Assembly (NCBI RefSeq): GCF_014207985.1
Contig: NZ_JACHMI010000001.1
Location: 6,741,001 to 6,805,000, forward strand
Length of the DNA: 64,000 bases
Direction: 5' to 3'
DNA from: Nonomuraea rubra
GTDB lineage: Bacteria > Actinomycetota > Actinomycetes > Streptosporangiales > Streptosporangiaceae
Shown here piece by piece: positions 40,453-47,603 of this stretch. The position numbers were made by a program, and so were the translations under genes. The notes beneath the pieces are model-generated. The model saw only the letters and a program-made list of their open reading frames with translations, was not told where the DNA came from and ran no database searches. Position 1 is the stretch's first letter. Each line of letters starts with the position of its first letter.

Positions 40453-41340
40453 GTGCGCGCCACCCTGCGAAGGACGCTCGGGCTCGCGTGGGTCGTCCCC
40501 GCGCTCGTGCTGGTCGGAGTGTTCGTCTACCTCCCCCTCGTGCAGAACCTGCAGTTCAGCACGCTGAAGTGGGACATCTACAGCGGCGAGCAGGAGTACG
40601 CCGGCCTGGACAACTACGCCAAGCTGGCCGGGGACCCGGTCTTCTGGTCGTCGCTGGGCAACAACGCGCTGTACGCGGTGGTCTCCATCGTCTTCCAGGT
40701 GTTCGGCGCGCTCCTGCTGGCCGCGCTCATCGAGGGCGTGCGGAGCGAGCGGTTGCAGCGCGCGCTGCGGGCGATCTACTTCATCCCGTCGGCGATCTCG
40801 CTGACCGTCGCGGGCCTGCTGTTCTACTTCATCTACGAGCCGAACCTCGGCCCGCTCAACCACGCGTTGCGGGCGGCCGGGCTCGGCGACCTCGCCCAGG
40901 CGTGGCTGGGGCAGGAGAGCACCGCCATGTCGGCGATCATCGCGATGAGCCAGTGGCAGGGCTTCGGCTACTCGACGCTGCTGTTCGCGGTGGCGATCCA
41001 GCGCATCCCGGCCGAGATCTACGGCGCCGCCGCCATCGACGGCGTCGGCGCGGCCGGCCGCTTCTTCCGGATCACGGTGCCGCTCGTGCGGGAGATGACC
41101 GGGCTGATGGCGATCGTCACGCTGTCGGGCGCGTTCCAGGTGTTCAACGAGGTCATGGTGATGACGGCGGGCGGGCCCGACAACTCGACGCAGGTGCTGG
41201 GGACCTGGCTGTACCGCAGCGGGTTCGTGCGCAACAACTTCGGGTACGCCGCCGCGATCGCGACCGTGCTGTTCGTGATCACGCTCGGCGTGGCGGTGGC
41301 GCAGCTCTGGGTCACCCGCAGGAGAAGGGTGGAATGGTGA
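40453..41340 (+). CDS. ABC transporter permease, first subunit
   Basis: 295 aa from GTG at 40453, 2 nt after the binding-protein stop, so translation is coupled. It has six membrane segments in the MalF-like arrangement. The EAA loop that contacts the ATPase is GAAAIDGVGAAGRFFRITVP. It pairs with the next permease. No ATP-binding subunit is encoded in the locus, which is common in actinomycetes where a shared MsiK-type ATPase serves several importers. Confidence 0.93.
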   Translation: MRATLRRTLGLAWVVPALVLVGVFVYLPLVQNLQFSTLKWDIYSGEQEYAGLDNYAKLAGDPVFWSSLGNNALYAVVSIVFQVFGALLLAALIEGVRSERLQRALRAIYFIPSAISLTVAGLLFYFIYEPNLGPLNHALRAAGLGDLAQAWLGQESTAMSAIIAMSQWQGFGYSTLLFAVAIQRIPAEIYGAAAIDGVGAAGRFFRITVPLVREMTGLMAIVTLSGAFQVFNEVMVMTAGGPDNSTQVLGTWLYRSGFVRNNFGYAAAIATVLFVITLGVAVAQLWVTRRRRVEW

Positions 41341-42170
41341 CGCGCCTGAGCTTCCTCGGGGTGATCGCCCGCGTGTTCATGTGGGCGTTCCTGCTGGCGC
41401 TGGCCGTGGTGGTGCTCTACCCGCTGCTGTGGATGACGCTCAACGGGTTCAAGACCAACGCCGAGCTGTTCGGCGACCCGTTCGCGCTGCCGCTGGACTG
41501 GAGCTTCGGCAACTACGCCAAGGCGTGGAACCGCGGTGTCAGCGGCTACCTCACCACCAGCGTGCTGGTGACGGTGACCTCGACCGTCGCCACCGTGTTC
41601 ATCAGCGCGTGGGCGGCCTACGGGCTGACGCGCGTGGACATCCCGCTGAACAGGACGCTCACGGCGGCCATTCTCGGCGGGCTGATGCTCGCGCCGACCG
41701 TGGCGCTGGTGCCGCTGGTGAAGCTGTTCCAGGCGATGGGGCTGTACAACACGTTCTGGGCGCTGCTCATCCTCTACACCGCCTTCCGCATCCCGTTCAC
41801 CACGTTCCTCATCAGGGCGTACATGATCGACCTGCCGCGCGAGGTGGACGAGGCCGCCGAGATGGACGGCGCGGGCCGGTGGACGGCGTTCTGGCGGATC
41901 ATCCTGCCGATGTGCAAGCCCATCCTCACCTCGACGGTGCTGCTGCACATCCTGTTCACCTGGAACGAGTACCTGTTCGCGATGATCTTCACCAGCGGCT
42001 CCGGCGTGCAGACCCTGCCCGTCGGGCTGACGAGCCTGATGAGCAAGCACGGCACCGACTACCCCGTGGTGTTCGCCGGGATGGTGATCGCCGCGCTGCC
42101 GGTGGTGCTGCTGTTCTTCCTCGGCCAGCGCCACATCGTCAAGGGCCTCGCAGACGGGATCGGAAAATGA
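41334..42170 (+). CDS. ABC transporter permease, second subunit
   Basis: 278 aa from ATG at 41334, with GGAGAAGGGTGG upstream and a 7-nt overlap with the first permease gene. It is MalG-like, with six membrane segments and EAA loop DEAAEMDGAGRWTAFWRIIL. WNEYLFAMIFTSGSGVQTLP is the usual C-terminal signature of sugar importers. It overlaps the frlC-like gene by ATGA. Confidence 0.93.
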   Translation: MVTRLSFLGVIARVFMWAFLLALAVVVLYPLLWMTLNGFKTNAELFGDPFALPLDWSFGNYAKAWNRGVSGYLTTSVLVTVTSTVATVFISAWAAYGLTRVDIPLNRTLTAAILGGLMLAPTVALVPLVKLFQAMGLYNTFWALLILYTAFRIPFTTFLIRAYMIDLPREVDEAAEMDGAGRWTAFWRIILPMCKPILTSTVLLHILFTWNEYLFAMIFTSGSGVQTLPVGLTSLMSKHGTDYPVVFAGMVIAALPVVLLFFLGQRHIVKGLADGIGK

Positions 42171-43000
42171 TCGAGCTCACCCGCTTCACCGGATCGAACT
42201 TCGCCTACCAGCACCTGCCGTTCGACCGTTTCCTCGACGACATGGCCGGGCTCGGCCGGGAACGCCTCGAGTTGTGGGGCATCGCCCCGCAGCTCCACGT
42301 CCCGGAGCTGAGCGACGCCGGGGCGCGCGCCGTCCGCCGCCGCGCCGAGTCGCGCGGCCTGACGGTCGCGTGCCTCACGCCCGAGCAGGTGATGTACCCG
42401 GTCAACCTGGCCTCCCCCGACACCGGGCTGCGGGCGCGCAGCGTGGCGATGTTCCGCCGCGCCGCCGAGCTCTGCGCCGAGCTCGGGGCCGGGCTGCTGC
42501 TGCTCACGCCGGGACGCGGCTTCGAGGACGAGCCGGTGGCGGCCGCCTGGCGCCGCTCGGCCGACGCGGTCGGCGAGATCACCGCGTACGCCGGGACCCT
42601 CGGCGTGACGTGCGTGCTGGAGGCGCTGCAACGCGTCGAGTCGAACCTGGTCAACGACTCCCGGGCGCTGGCCGCGATGATCGGCGAGATCGGCGCGCCG
42701 AACCTGGGCGCCGTGCTCGACACCGTGGCCATGGCCGTGGCCGGCGAGAGCGTGGACGACTACTTCGACGCCCTCGGCGACCGCGTACGGCACGTGCACC
42801 TCATCGACGGCCGGCCCGCCGGACACCTGGCATGGGGCGACGGGGAGCTGCCGCTGGCCGGTTACCTGGAGGCGCTGGATCGGCGGGGGTATCGGGGGCT
42901 CATGACGTTCGAGCTGTTCGGGGACGGGACGTACGCGATGGCGCCGCGGGCCGCCGTGGAGCGTTGCCTGGAGGCCTGCCGGGAACACGTGAGGGCGTAG
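42167..43000 (+). CDS. frlC: FrlC-like sugar/ketosamine epimerase (TIM barrel)
   Basis: 277 aa from ATG at 42167, coupled to the permease gene. It is an AP-endonuclease-type xylose isomerase-like barrel. The N-terminus YQHLPFDRFLDDMAGLGRE and ELWGIAPQLHV closely resemble FrlC. Metal ligands lie in VLEALQRVESNLV, NLGAVLDTVAMAVA and HVHLIDG, with a late Glu in MTFELFGDG. FrlC interconverts psicoselysine and fructoselysine, widening the range of Amadori products used. It ends the transport operon at a long inverted repeat. Confidence 0.85.
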   Translation: MIELTRFTGSNFAYQHLPFDRFLDDMAGLGRERLELWGIAPQLHVPELSDAGARAVRRRAESRGLTVACLTPEQVMYPVNLASPDTGLRARSVAMFRRAAELCAELGAGLLLLTPGRGFEDEPVAAAWRRSADAVGEITAYAGTLGVTCVLEALQRVESNLVNDSRALAAMIGEIGAPNLGAVLDTVAMAVAGESVDDYFDALGDRVRHVHLIDGRPAGHLAWGDGELPLAGYLEALDRRGYRGLMTFELFGDGTYAMAPRAAVERCLEACREHVRA

Positions 43001-43054
43001 TGGCCGAGCCCGCATCGTCCGTGACGACTCTGCCCGACCGGCCACTACGCCCTC
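42991..43054. terminator. 15-bp inverted repeat at the frlC stop (terminator-like)
   Basis: GAGGGCGTAGTGGCC (42991-43005) is perfectly complementary to 43040-43054, with a 34-nt loop. The first arm includes the frlC stop codon. No U-tract follows. It could end the transport operon transcript. The rest of the gap to moeA (43055-43218) shows no gene. Confidence 0.55.
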
Positions 43055-43218
43055 TGGAGGCGGGGCCTGCCGCACGCACACCCTCTTCGAGCACATCACG
43101 CCCCCTCTTCACGCCCCCGGCCTCCTGAGCACATCAGGCGGAACCACGGGGGAGGCTTTTACCATCCGATGCCCACCTGGCGTGGGGCGGTCGGGGCGAC
43201 GGGAGCGAGGGACGGCGC

Positions 43219-44490
43219 TCAACGGCGGAGGAGGAGCAGCGGTACCGGTTCGCCGGACTCGTGGGCGGGCGGGATCGCCGCGAGGGCGTCCGCGAGGGCC
43301 GCGCCGTTCAGGAACGCCGGGCGGTCGCCGCCGACGGCCCGCACGCCGGGACCGTCCCAGACGACGGGGACGATGCGGGTGCGGCCGGCGGGCACCACGA
43401 TCCGGGAGAGCAGCGGGGCCTGGGGGAGGTCATCGAGCGCACGGCCGGACAGCCCGGCGAGGAGCGGGCCGAGCAGGGTGTGCGCGGCGGTCAGCGCGGC
43501 GAACGGGTTGCCGGGCAGGCCGACGACGTACGGGCCGCCGCGCGGCCGGGCGAGCAGGGCGGGGTGGCCCGGCCGGCAGGCGACCGAGTCGACGATCCAG
43601 CGGGCGTCGCGTTCGGCGAGCAGGCGGCGCAGCCCGTCGGTGACGCCGACCGACGTCGATCCGGTGACCACCACCACGTCGGCGCCGGCGGCCGACTCCA
43701 CCGCCTCCGCCAGCGCGGCGACGGGCTGGTCCGGCACGTGAACGAGACCGTCGAGGCGGCCACCGAGCTCGGCGATCAGTGACGGCAGCAGCGGGCCGAG
43801 CGCGTCGCGCACCCGTCCGGGCCCGGGCAGGCCGTTCGTGGCCAGCTCGTCCCCGGTGACGATCGCCACGACGGCGGGCGCGCGGCGGACGAGCAGCTCG
43901 TCGTATCCGCAGGTGGCGGCCAGCCCCAGCAGCGGCGGGCCCACCGGGGTACCGGCAGGCGCGAGACACGCACCGGCGGGCGCGTCCTCCCCGGTGTAAC
44001 GAATGTGCTTGCCACGCGCCAGACCGGGAACAGCAAACCCGCCGTCACGAGCAGCGGCCGGCTCGCCGGGAACAGCATCCGTGCCGTCACGGGTGACGGC
44101 CGGCTCGCCGGCAAGCGCGACGCGGTCGTCGCGGACGGCGGCCGACTCGACCGGCAGCACCGCCCAGGTCCCCGGCGGGACGACGGCGCCGGTCGAGATC
44201 TCCACCGCCTGCCCGGCCGCCAGCGAGCCACCCGTCCACGGCCTGCCGGGCCGGGCGCTGCCGGCGATCGTCCACGGCCCGGGGCCCGACACGGCGAACC
44301 CGTCCATCGCCGAGGTGTCGAAGGCCGGCAGCGGCGTCGCCACGACGAGGTCCTGCGCGAGCGTCAGCCCCGCCGCGCGGCCGAGCGCCACCCGCACGGG
44401 CGGCGCCGGCGAGGCCGCCTCGTGCGCGAACCGCCTCGCCTCCGCCCACGCGACGTCCCTGCGGGTTTCCTGATCGGCTGCCGTGACCAC
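43219..44490 (-). CDS. moeA: Molybdopterin molybdenumtransferase MoeA
   Basis: 423 aa from GTG at 44490. Key motifs are DTSAMDGFAV, STGAVVPPGTWAVLPVE, IVTGDEL and VVGLPGNPFAAL. It inserts molybdate into adenylated molybdopterin in the cytoplasm. A 14-residue repeat (GEPAVTRDG / GEPAAARDG type) from a 42-bp tandem repeat enlarges the loop between domains I and II. At 423 aa with a missing or shortened active loop it is a MoeA-like protein, possibly a second copy, since no other cofactor genes are nearby. It stands alone on the minus strand. Confidence 0.88.
   Translation of the reverse strand: MVTAADQETRRDVAWAEARRFAHEAASPAPPVRVALGRAAGLTLAQDLVVATPLPAFDTSAMDGFAVSGPGPWTIAGSARPGRPWTGGSLAAGQAVEISTGAVVPPGTWAVLPVESAAVRDDRVALAGEPAVTRDGTDAVPGEPAAARDGGFAVPGLARGKHIRYTGEDAPAGACLAPAGTPVGPPLLGLAATCGYDELLVRRAPAVVAIVTGDELATNGLPGPGRVRDALGPLLPSLIAELGGRLDGLVHVPDQPVAALAEAVESAAGADVVVVTGSTSVGVTDGLRRLLAERDARWIVDSVACRPGHPALLARPRGGPYVVGLPGNPFAALTAAHTLLGPLLAGLSGRALDDLPQAPLLSRIVVPAGRTRIVPVVWDGPGVRAVGGDRPAFLNGAALADALAAIPPAHESGEPVPLLLLRR
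44041..44124. repeat. 42-bp tandem repeat inside moeA
   Basis: Two units, 44041-44082 and 44083-44124, share GCCGTCACG and CGGCCGGCTCGCCGG at the same offsets, and weaker traces precede them. Each encodes about 14 residues around GEPA-x-x-RDG. The frame is kept. Confidence 0.75.
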
Positions 44491-44540
44491 GCCTCACGTT
44501 CCCATCCCCGGCGCACCGGCCGCAACTCGGCGACCCGGGC

Positions 44541-44600
44541 TTGACATATACCCCCCACTGGTATTGATTAACTCCCGCCCAACATACCCCATAGGGGTAC
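44541..44600 (+). promoter_or_regulatory. MFS promoter with two CsoR-like palindromes
   Basis: TTGACA (44541-44546) is a consensus -35; a -10 near 44564-44569 (TTGATT) is weak. ATACCCCCCACTGGTAT (44548-44564) fills the spacer, and ATACCCCATAGGGGTAC (44584-44600), with perfect core TACCCC-ATA-GGGGTA, lies downstream. GC-tracts flanked by ATA/TAT are typical of CsoR-family (copper or persulfide sensor) operators. No such regulator gene is in the window. Confidence 0.55.
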
Positions 44601-44620
44601 CAAGCACCTTGGAGAGCACC

Positions 44621-46030
44621 ATGTCCGCACCATCCCCCCGGCGCTGGGCCGCGCTGGCCCTGATCGCCACGGCCCAGTTCATCGTGATCATGGACACGTC
44701 GATCATCGGCGTGGCCCTGCCCCGCATCCAGCAGGACCTCGGTTTCTCCCAGGAGAACCTGTCCTGGGTGTTCAACGCCTACGTCGTCGCCTTCGGCGGC
44801 CTGCTCCTGCTGGGCGGGCGCCTGTCGGACCTGTTCGGCGCGCGCCGGCTCTTCAGCGCCGGCTGGCTCGTCCTGCTCGCCGGCTCGCTCCTGGCCGGCA
44901 TCGCACCGGAGGTGTGGGTCGAGCTGACCGGCCGCGCCGTCCAGGGGGTGGGCGCCGCGTTGATCGCGCCGTCCGCGCTCACCCTGCTGATGATGTTGTT
45001 CGGCCACGACCCCAGGGAGCTGACCAGGGCCCTGGCCCTGTACGGCGCCGCCGCGCCCGCGGGCGGCACCGCAGGCGTGTTCCTCGGCGGCGTCATCACC
45101 GAGTACCTGAGCTGGCCCTGGGTCTTCTACATCAACATCCCCATCGCGCTCGTCGCGCTGGCCGCCACCGGCTCGCTGATGCCCGCCGCCCCGGCCCGGC
45201 GCGGCTCCATCGACGTTCTCGGCACGCTGACCGTCACCCTCGGCCTCGGCACCGCCGTCTACGCCATCGTCCGCGCACCCGAGGCGGGCTGGGCCTCCGC
45301 CCAGACGTGGATCACGCTCGCCGTCGCCGTCCTGCTGCTGGCCGCGTTCGTCGCCGTCCAGGCCCGCCGCCGGGAGCCGCTGATGCGCCTGTCCATCTTC
45401 CGCACCCCGAACCTGGCCGCCGCCAACCTGACGCAGCTCCTGCTGGGCGGCGCGTGGATCCCGATGTGGTTCTTCCTCAACCTCTACCTGCAGCAGGTCC
45501 TCGGCTACAGCGCCTTCCCCAGCGGCGCCGCCCTGGTCCCGATGACCGTGCTCATCATGATCGGCATGATCGTCGTGGCGCCGCGGGCCATCGGCCGCTT
45601 CGGCCCCAAGACCACCACCGTCACCGGCCTCGTCCTGCTCACCGCCGGCATGGCCTGGCTCTCACTGATCAGCCCGGACGGCAGCTTCGCCACCGACGTC
45701 CTGCCCGCCGGCCTCGTCGCCGCCCTCGGCATGTCGCTGGCCTTCATCCCCTCCCTCGGCACCGCCATCTCCTCCGCCCGCCCGGAGGAAGGCGGCCTGG
45801 CCTCGGGCATCGTCAACACCAGCTACCAGGTCGGCTCCGCACTCGGCCTGGCCGCGATGACCGCCGTGGCCGCCGCCAACGGGGCCGCGCAACTGGGCGA
45901 CCTGCCCGCGCTGACCGACGGCTTCTCCGCCGCCTTCGTCGGAGCCGCCGGCATCGCCCTGGCGGGCGCGCTGATCGCCGCGGCGACCCTGCGCACCCGC
46001 ACCGGCGAGCTCACCGGTTCCCGGGGCTGA
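44621..46030 (+). CDS. MFS drug:H+ antiporter, DHA2 (EmrB/QacA) family
   Basis: 469 aa from ATG at 44621 with GGAGA 6 nt upstream. About fourteen membrane segments are apparent. Motif D1 is FIVIMDTSIIGVALPRIQ, motif A is GGRLSDLFGARRLF, and motif C lies around GAAAPAGGTAGVFLGG. It exports hydrophobic toxic compounds using the proton gradient. The palindromic operators upstream indicate tight induction. A strong terminator follows its stop. Confidence 0.94.
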   Translation: MSAPSPRRWAALALIATAQFIVIMDTSIIGVALPRIQQDLGFSQENLSWVFNAYVVAFGGLLLLGGRLSDLFGARRLFSAGWLVLLAGSLLAGIAPEVWVELTGRAVQGVGAALIAPSALTLLMMLFGHDPRELTRALALYGAAAPAGGTAGVFLGGVITEYLSWPWVFYINIPIALVALAATGSLMPAAPARRGSIDVLGTLTVTLGLGTAVYAIVRAPEAGWASAQTWITLAVAVLLLAAFVAVQARRREPLMRLSIFRTPNLAAANLTQLLLGGAWIPMWFFLNLYLQQVLGYSAFPSGAALVPMTVLIMIGMIVVAPRAIGRFGPKTTTVTGLVLLTAGMAWLSLISPDGSFATDVLPAGLVAALGMSLAFIPSLGTAISSARPEEGGLASGIVNTSYQVGSALGLAAMTAVAAANGAAQLGDLPALTDGFSAAFVGAAGIALAGALIAAATLRTRTGELTGSRG

Positions 46031-46042
46031 CCCGTGGAGGAT

Positions 46043-46090
46043 CACGAGCGCGCCCCGGCTCCCATGGGCGGGAGCCGGGGCGCGCTCGTG
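46043..46090. terminator. Strong bidirectional terminator, 21-bp perfect stem
   Basis: Positions 46043-46063 and 46070-46090 are perfectly complementary over 21 bp with a 6-nt loop (ATGGGC). It lies between the convergent MFS and CPBP genes, whose stops flank it by 12 and 18 bp, and would stop transcription from both sides. Confidence 0.9.
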
Positions 46091-46108
46091 CCGGCGCCGG
46101 GTGGCCGC

Positions 46109-46855
46109 TCAGATCAGGGCGGACGCGAGCAGGAAGATCGCGGTCCCGTGCGCCAGGGCGGCGGCGATGACCCCGCTCCGCAGGCGCAGGAAGGCGCAGA
46201 TCAGGCCCTCGTACAGGGTGAAGAGCAGCAGCGGCCAGCCGGCGGCCGTGACGGTCGAGGCCAGGAAGACGTGGCAGGCGGCGAACAGCGCCGCCGACAG
46301 CAGCGCCGCGCGCACGGCACCGGCCCGCTGCTCCAGCCACCCCTGCAGGAACCCCCGGAACAGCACCTCCTCGGCCAGGTTCCCGGCCAGGGCGAACAGC
46401 AGCAGCACCGGCAGCAGCGTGACGGCGACGGCCCCGCCGCGCCCGTCCTGCGGTGTCGGCAGCGACAGCAGCAGCACCGGCGCGGCGGCCAGCACCCCGC
46501 CGCCGGCGCCCCACCCGGCCGCGGCGGGACCGAACCGGCCCCAGCGCACCAGGGACCGCAGCCCGGCGTCCGCACGCAGCAGGCCCGCGGTCAGCAGCAC
46601 CGTGCCGAGACCGAACAGCAGCAGGATCCCCTGCTGTCCGGTGAAGCGCAGCCACGGAACCCCTCCCGCGACCCCCAGCCGCCAGAAGCCGAGCGGCGTC
46701 ATCGCGTCCCTGATCAGGATGAAGCCGAGGACCAGCGTCACGATGCGCAGCAGCGGATCACGCTCGGCCCGTGCCAGCGCGAAGCAGCCGCCGATCAGGA
46801 GCAGGCCGGGCAGGATCCGGGCGCCGTAGGCCAGGAGTTCGGGCAGCACGAACAC
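46109..46855 (-). CDS. CPBP-family intramembrane glutamic protease
   Basis: 248 aa using GTG at 46855 (a second GTG at 46849 is possible). It has several hydrophobic segments. The family motif 1 is NLAEEVLFRGFLQ (Glu pair near 163), motif 2 is FAACHVFLAS, and LAHGTAIFLLASAL ends the protein. Bacterial CPBP proteins process membrane proteins or peptide maturation targets, though many are of unknown role. It is divergent from a TetR gene across a 91-bp region with an inverted repeat. Confidence 0.88.
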   Translation of the reverse strand: MFVLPELLAYGARILPGLLLIGGCFALARAERDPLLRIVTLVLGFILIRDAMTPLGFWRLGVAGGVPWLRFTGQQGILLLFGLGTVLLTAGLLRADAGLRSLVRWGRFGPAAAGWGAGGGVLAAAPVLLLSLPTPQDGRGGAVAVTLLPVLLLFALAGNLAEEVLFRGFLQGWLEQRAGAVRAALLSAALFAACHVFLASTVTAAGWPLLLFTLYEGLICAFLRLRSGVIAAALAHGTAIFLLASALI

Positions 46856-46903
46856 GTTTCCGTTCTGGAGAGGGGAGGCGGGGCGATCAGCCCGCCGTTC
46901 AAT

Positions 46904-46938
46904 GATGCGAGCTATCCTCAGTTTTCGGTACTCGCATC
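46904..46938. promoter_or_regulatory. Inverted repeat between CPBP and TetR genes
   Basis: GATGCGAG (46904-46911) and CTCGCATC (46931-46938) form a perfect 8-bp inverted repeat with a 19-bp spacer. It ends 8 bp before the TetR start, so the TetR protein probably binds here to control both genes. Confidence 0.55.
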
Positions 46939-46946
46939 GGAGGCTC

Positions 46947-47558
46947 GTGCTCACACCCCGTAAACAGCCCCGCCAGCAGCGGTCCCGCGAGACGGTGGCG
47001 GCGATCCTGGAGGCGGCTGCTCAGCTTTTCCAGCGGTACGGCTACGCCGGCACCACCACCAACAAGATCGCCGAACGTGCCGGGGTGTCGATCGGATCGC
47101 TCTACCAGTACTTCCCGAACAAGGACTCCCTGCTGGTGGCGCTGGCCGAGCACTACCTGGCTGAGAGCGGCGAGCAGGTCGCCCGGGTCTTCGCCCGCGC
47201 CGCGGAGCAGCGGCCGTCCCTGCCCGAGCTGCTCACCGGCCTGGTGGGGTGCGTGGCCGACCTGCACACCGACCGGCCCGCGCTGCACCGGCTGCTGTTC
47301 GACCAGGCGCCCCGCACGCCCGGGCTGGTCGCCCGCTTCCGGCAGGCCGAGCAGCGGATCGCCGTCGCGCTGGCCGGCGAGCTGCGCAGGCTCGGGGCCG
47401 GCGGCCCCGAGCCCGGGATCAGCGCGCTGCTGGCCGTTCAGGGCATCGAGGCGCAGCTGCACGGCGCCCTGCTCGACCCGCCCGCCGGCCGCGACACCGC
47501 CGCGCACCTGGACGCCGTGATCGACCTCTGGCATCGGGCCCTCTCCCCGGGCAGGTGA
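46947..47558 (+). CDS. TetR-family regulator
   Basis: 203 aa from GTG at 46947, with GGAGG 3 nt upstream. The DNA-binding domain is complete: ILEAAAQLFQRYGYAGTTTN, then IAERAGVSIGSLYQYFPNKD. The ligand domain (about 80-200) has no recognisable specificity. It is divergent from the CPBP protease gene and not far from the MFS exporter, either of which could be a target. It converges on the allophanate hydrolase gene 45 bp downstream. Confidence 0.92.
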   Translation: MLTPRKQPRQQRSRETVAAILEAAAQLFQRYGYAGTTTNKIAERAGVSIGSLYQYFPNKDSLLVALAEHYLAESGEQVARVFARAAEQRPSLPELLTGLVGCVADLHTDRPALHRLLFDQAPRTPGLVARFRQAEQRIAVALAGELRRLGAGGPEPGISALLAVQGIEAQLHGALLDPPAGRDTAAHLDAVIDLWHRALSPGR

Positions 47559-47603
47559 ACGCTTCCTCAGCCCCCGGGGCAGGCGGCTCGGGCGGCCGCG
47601 CTG

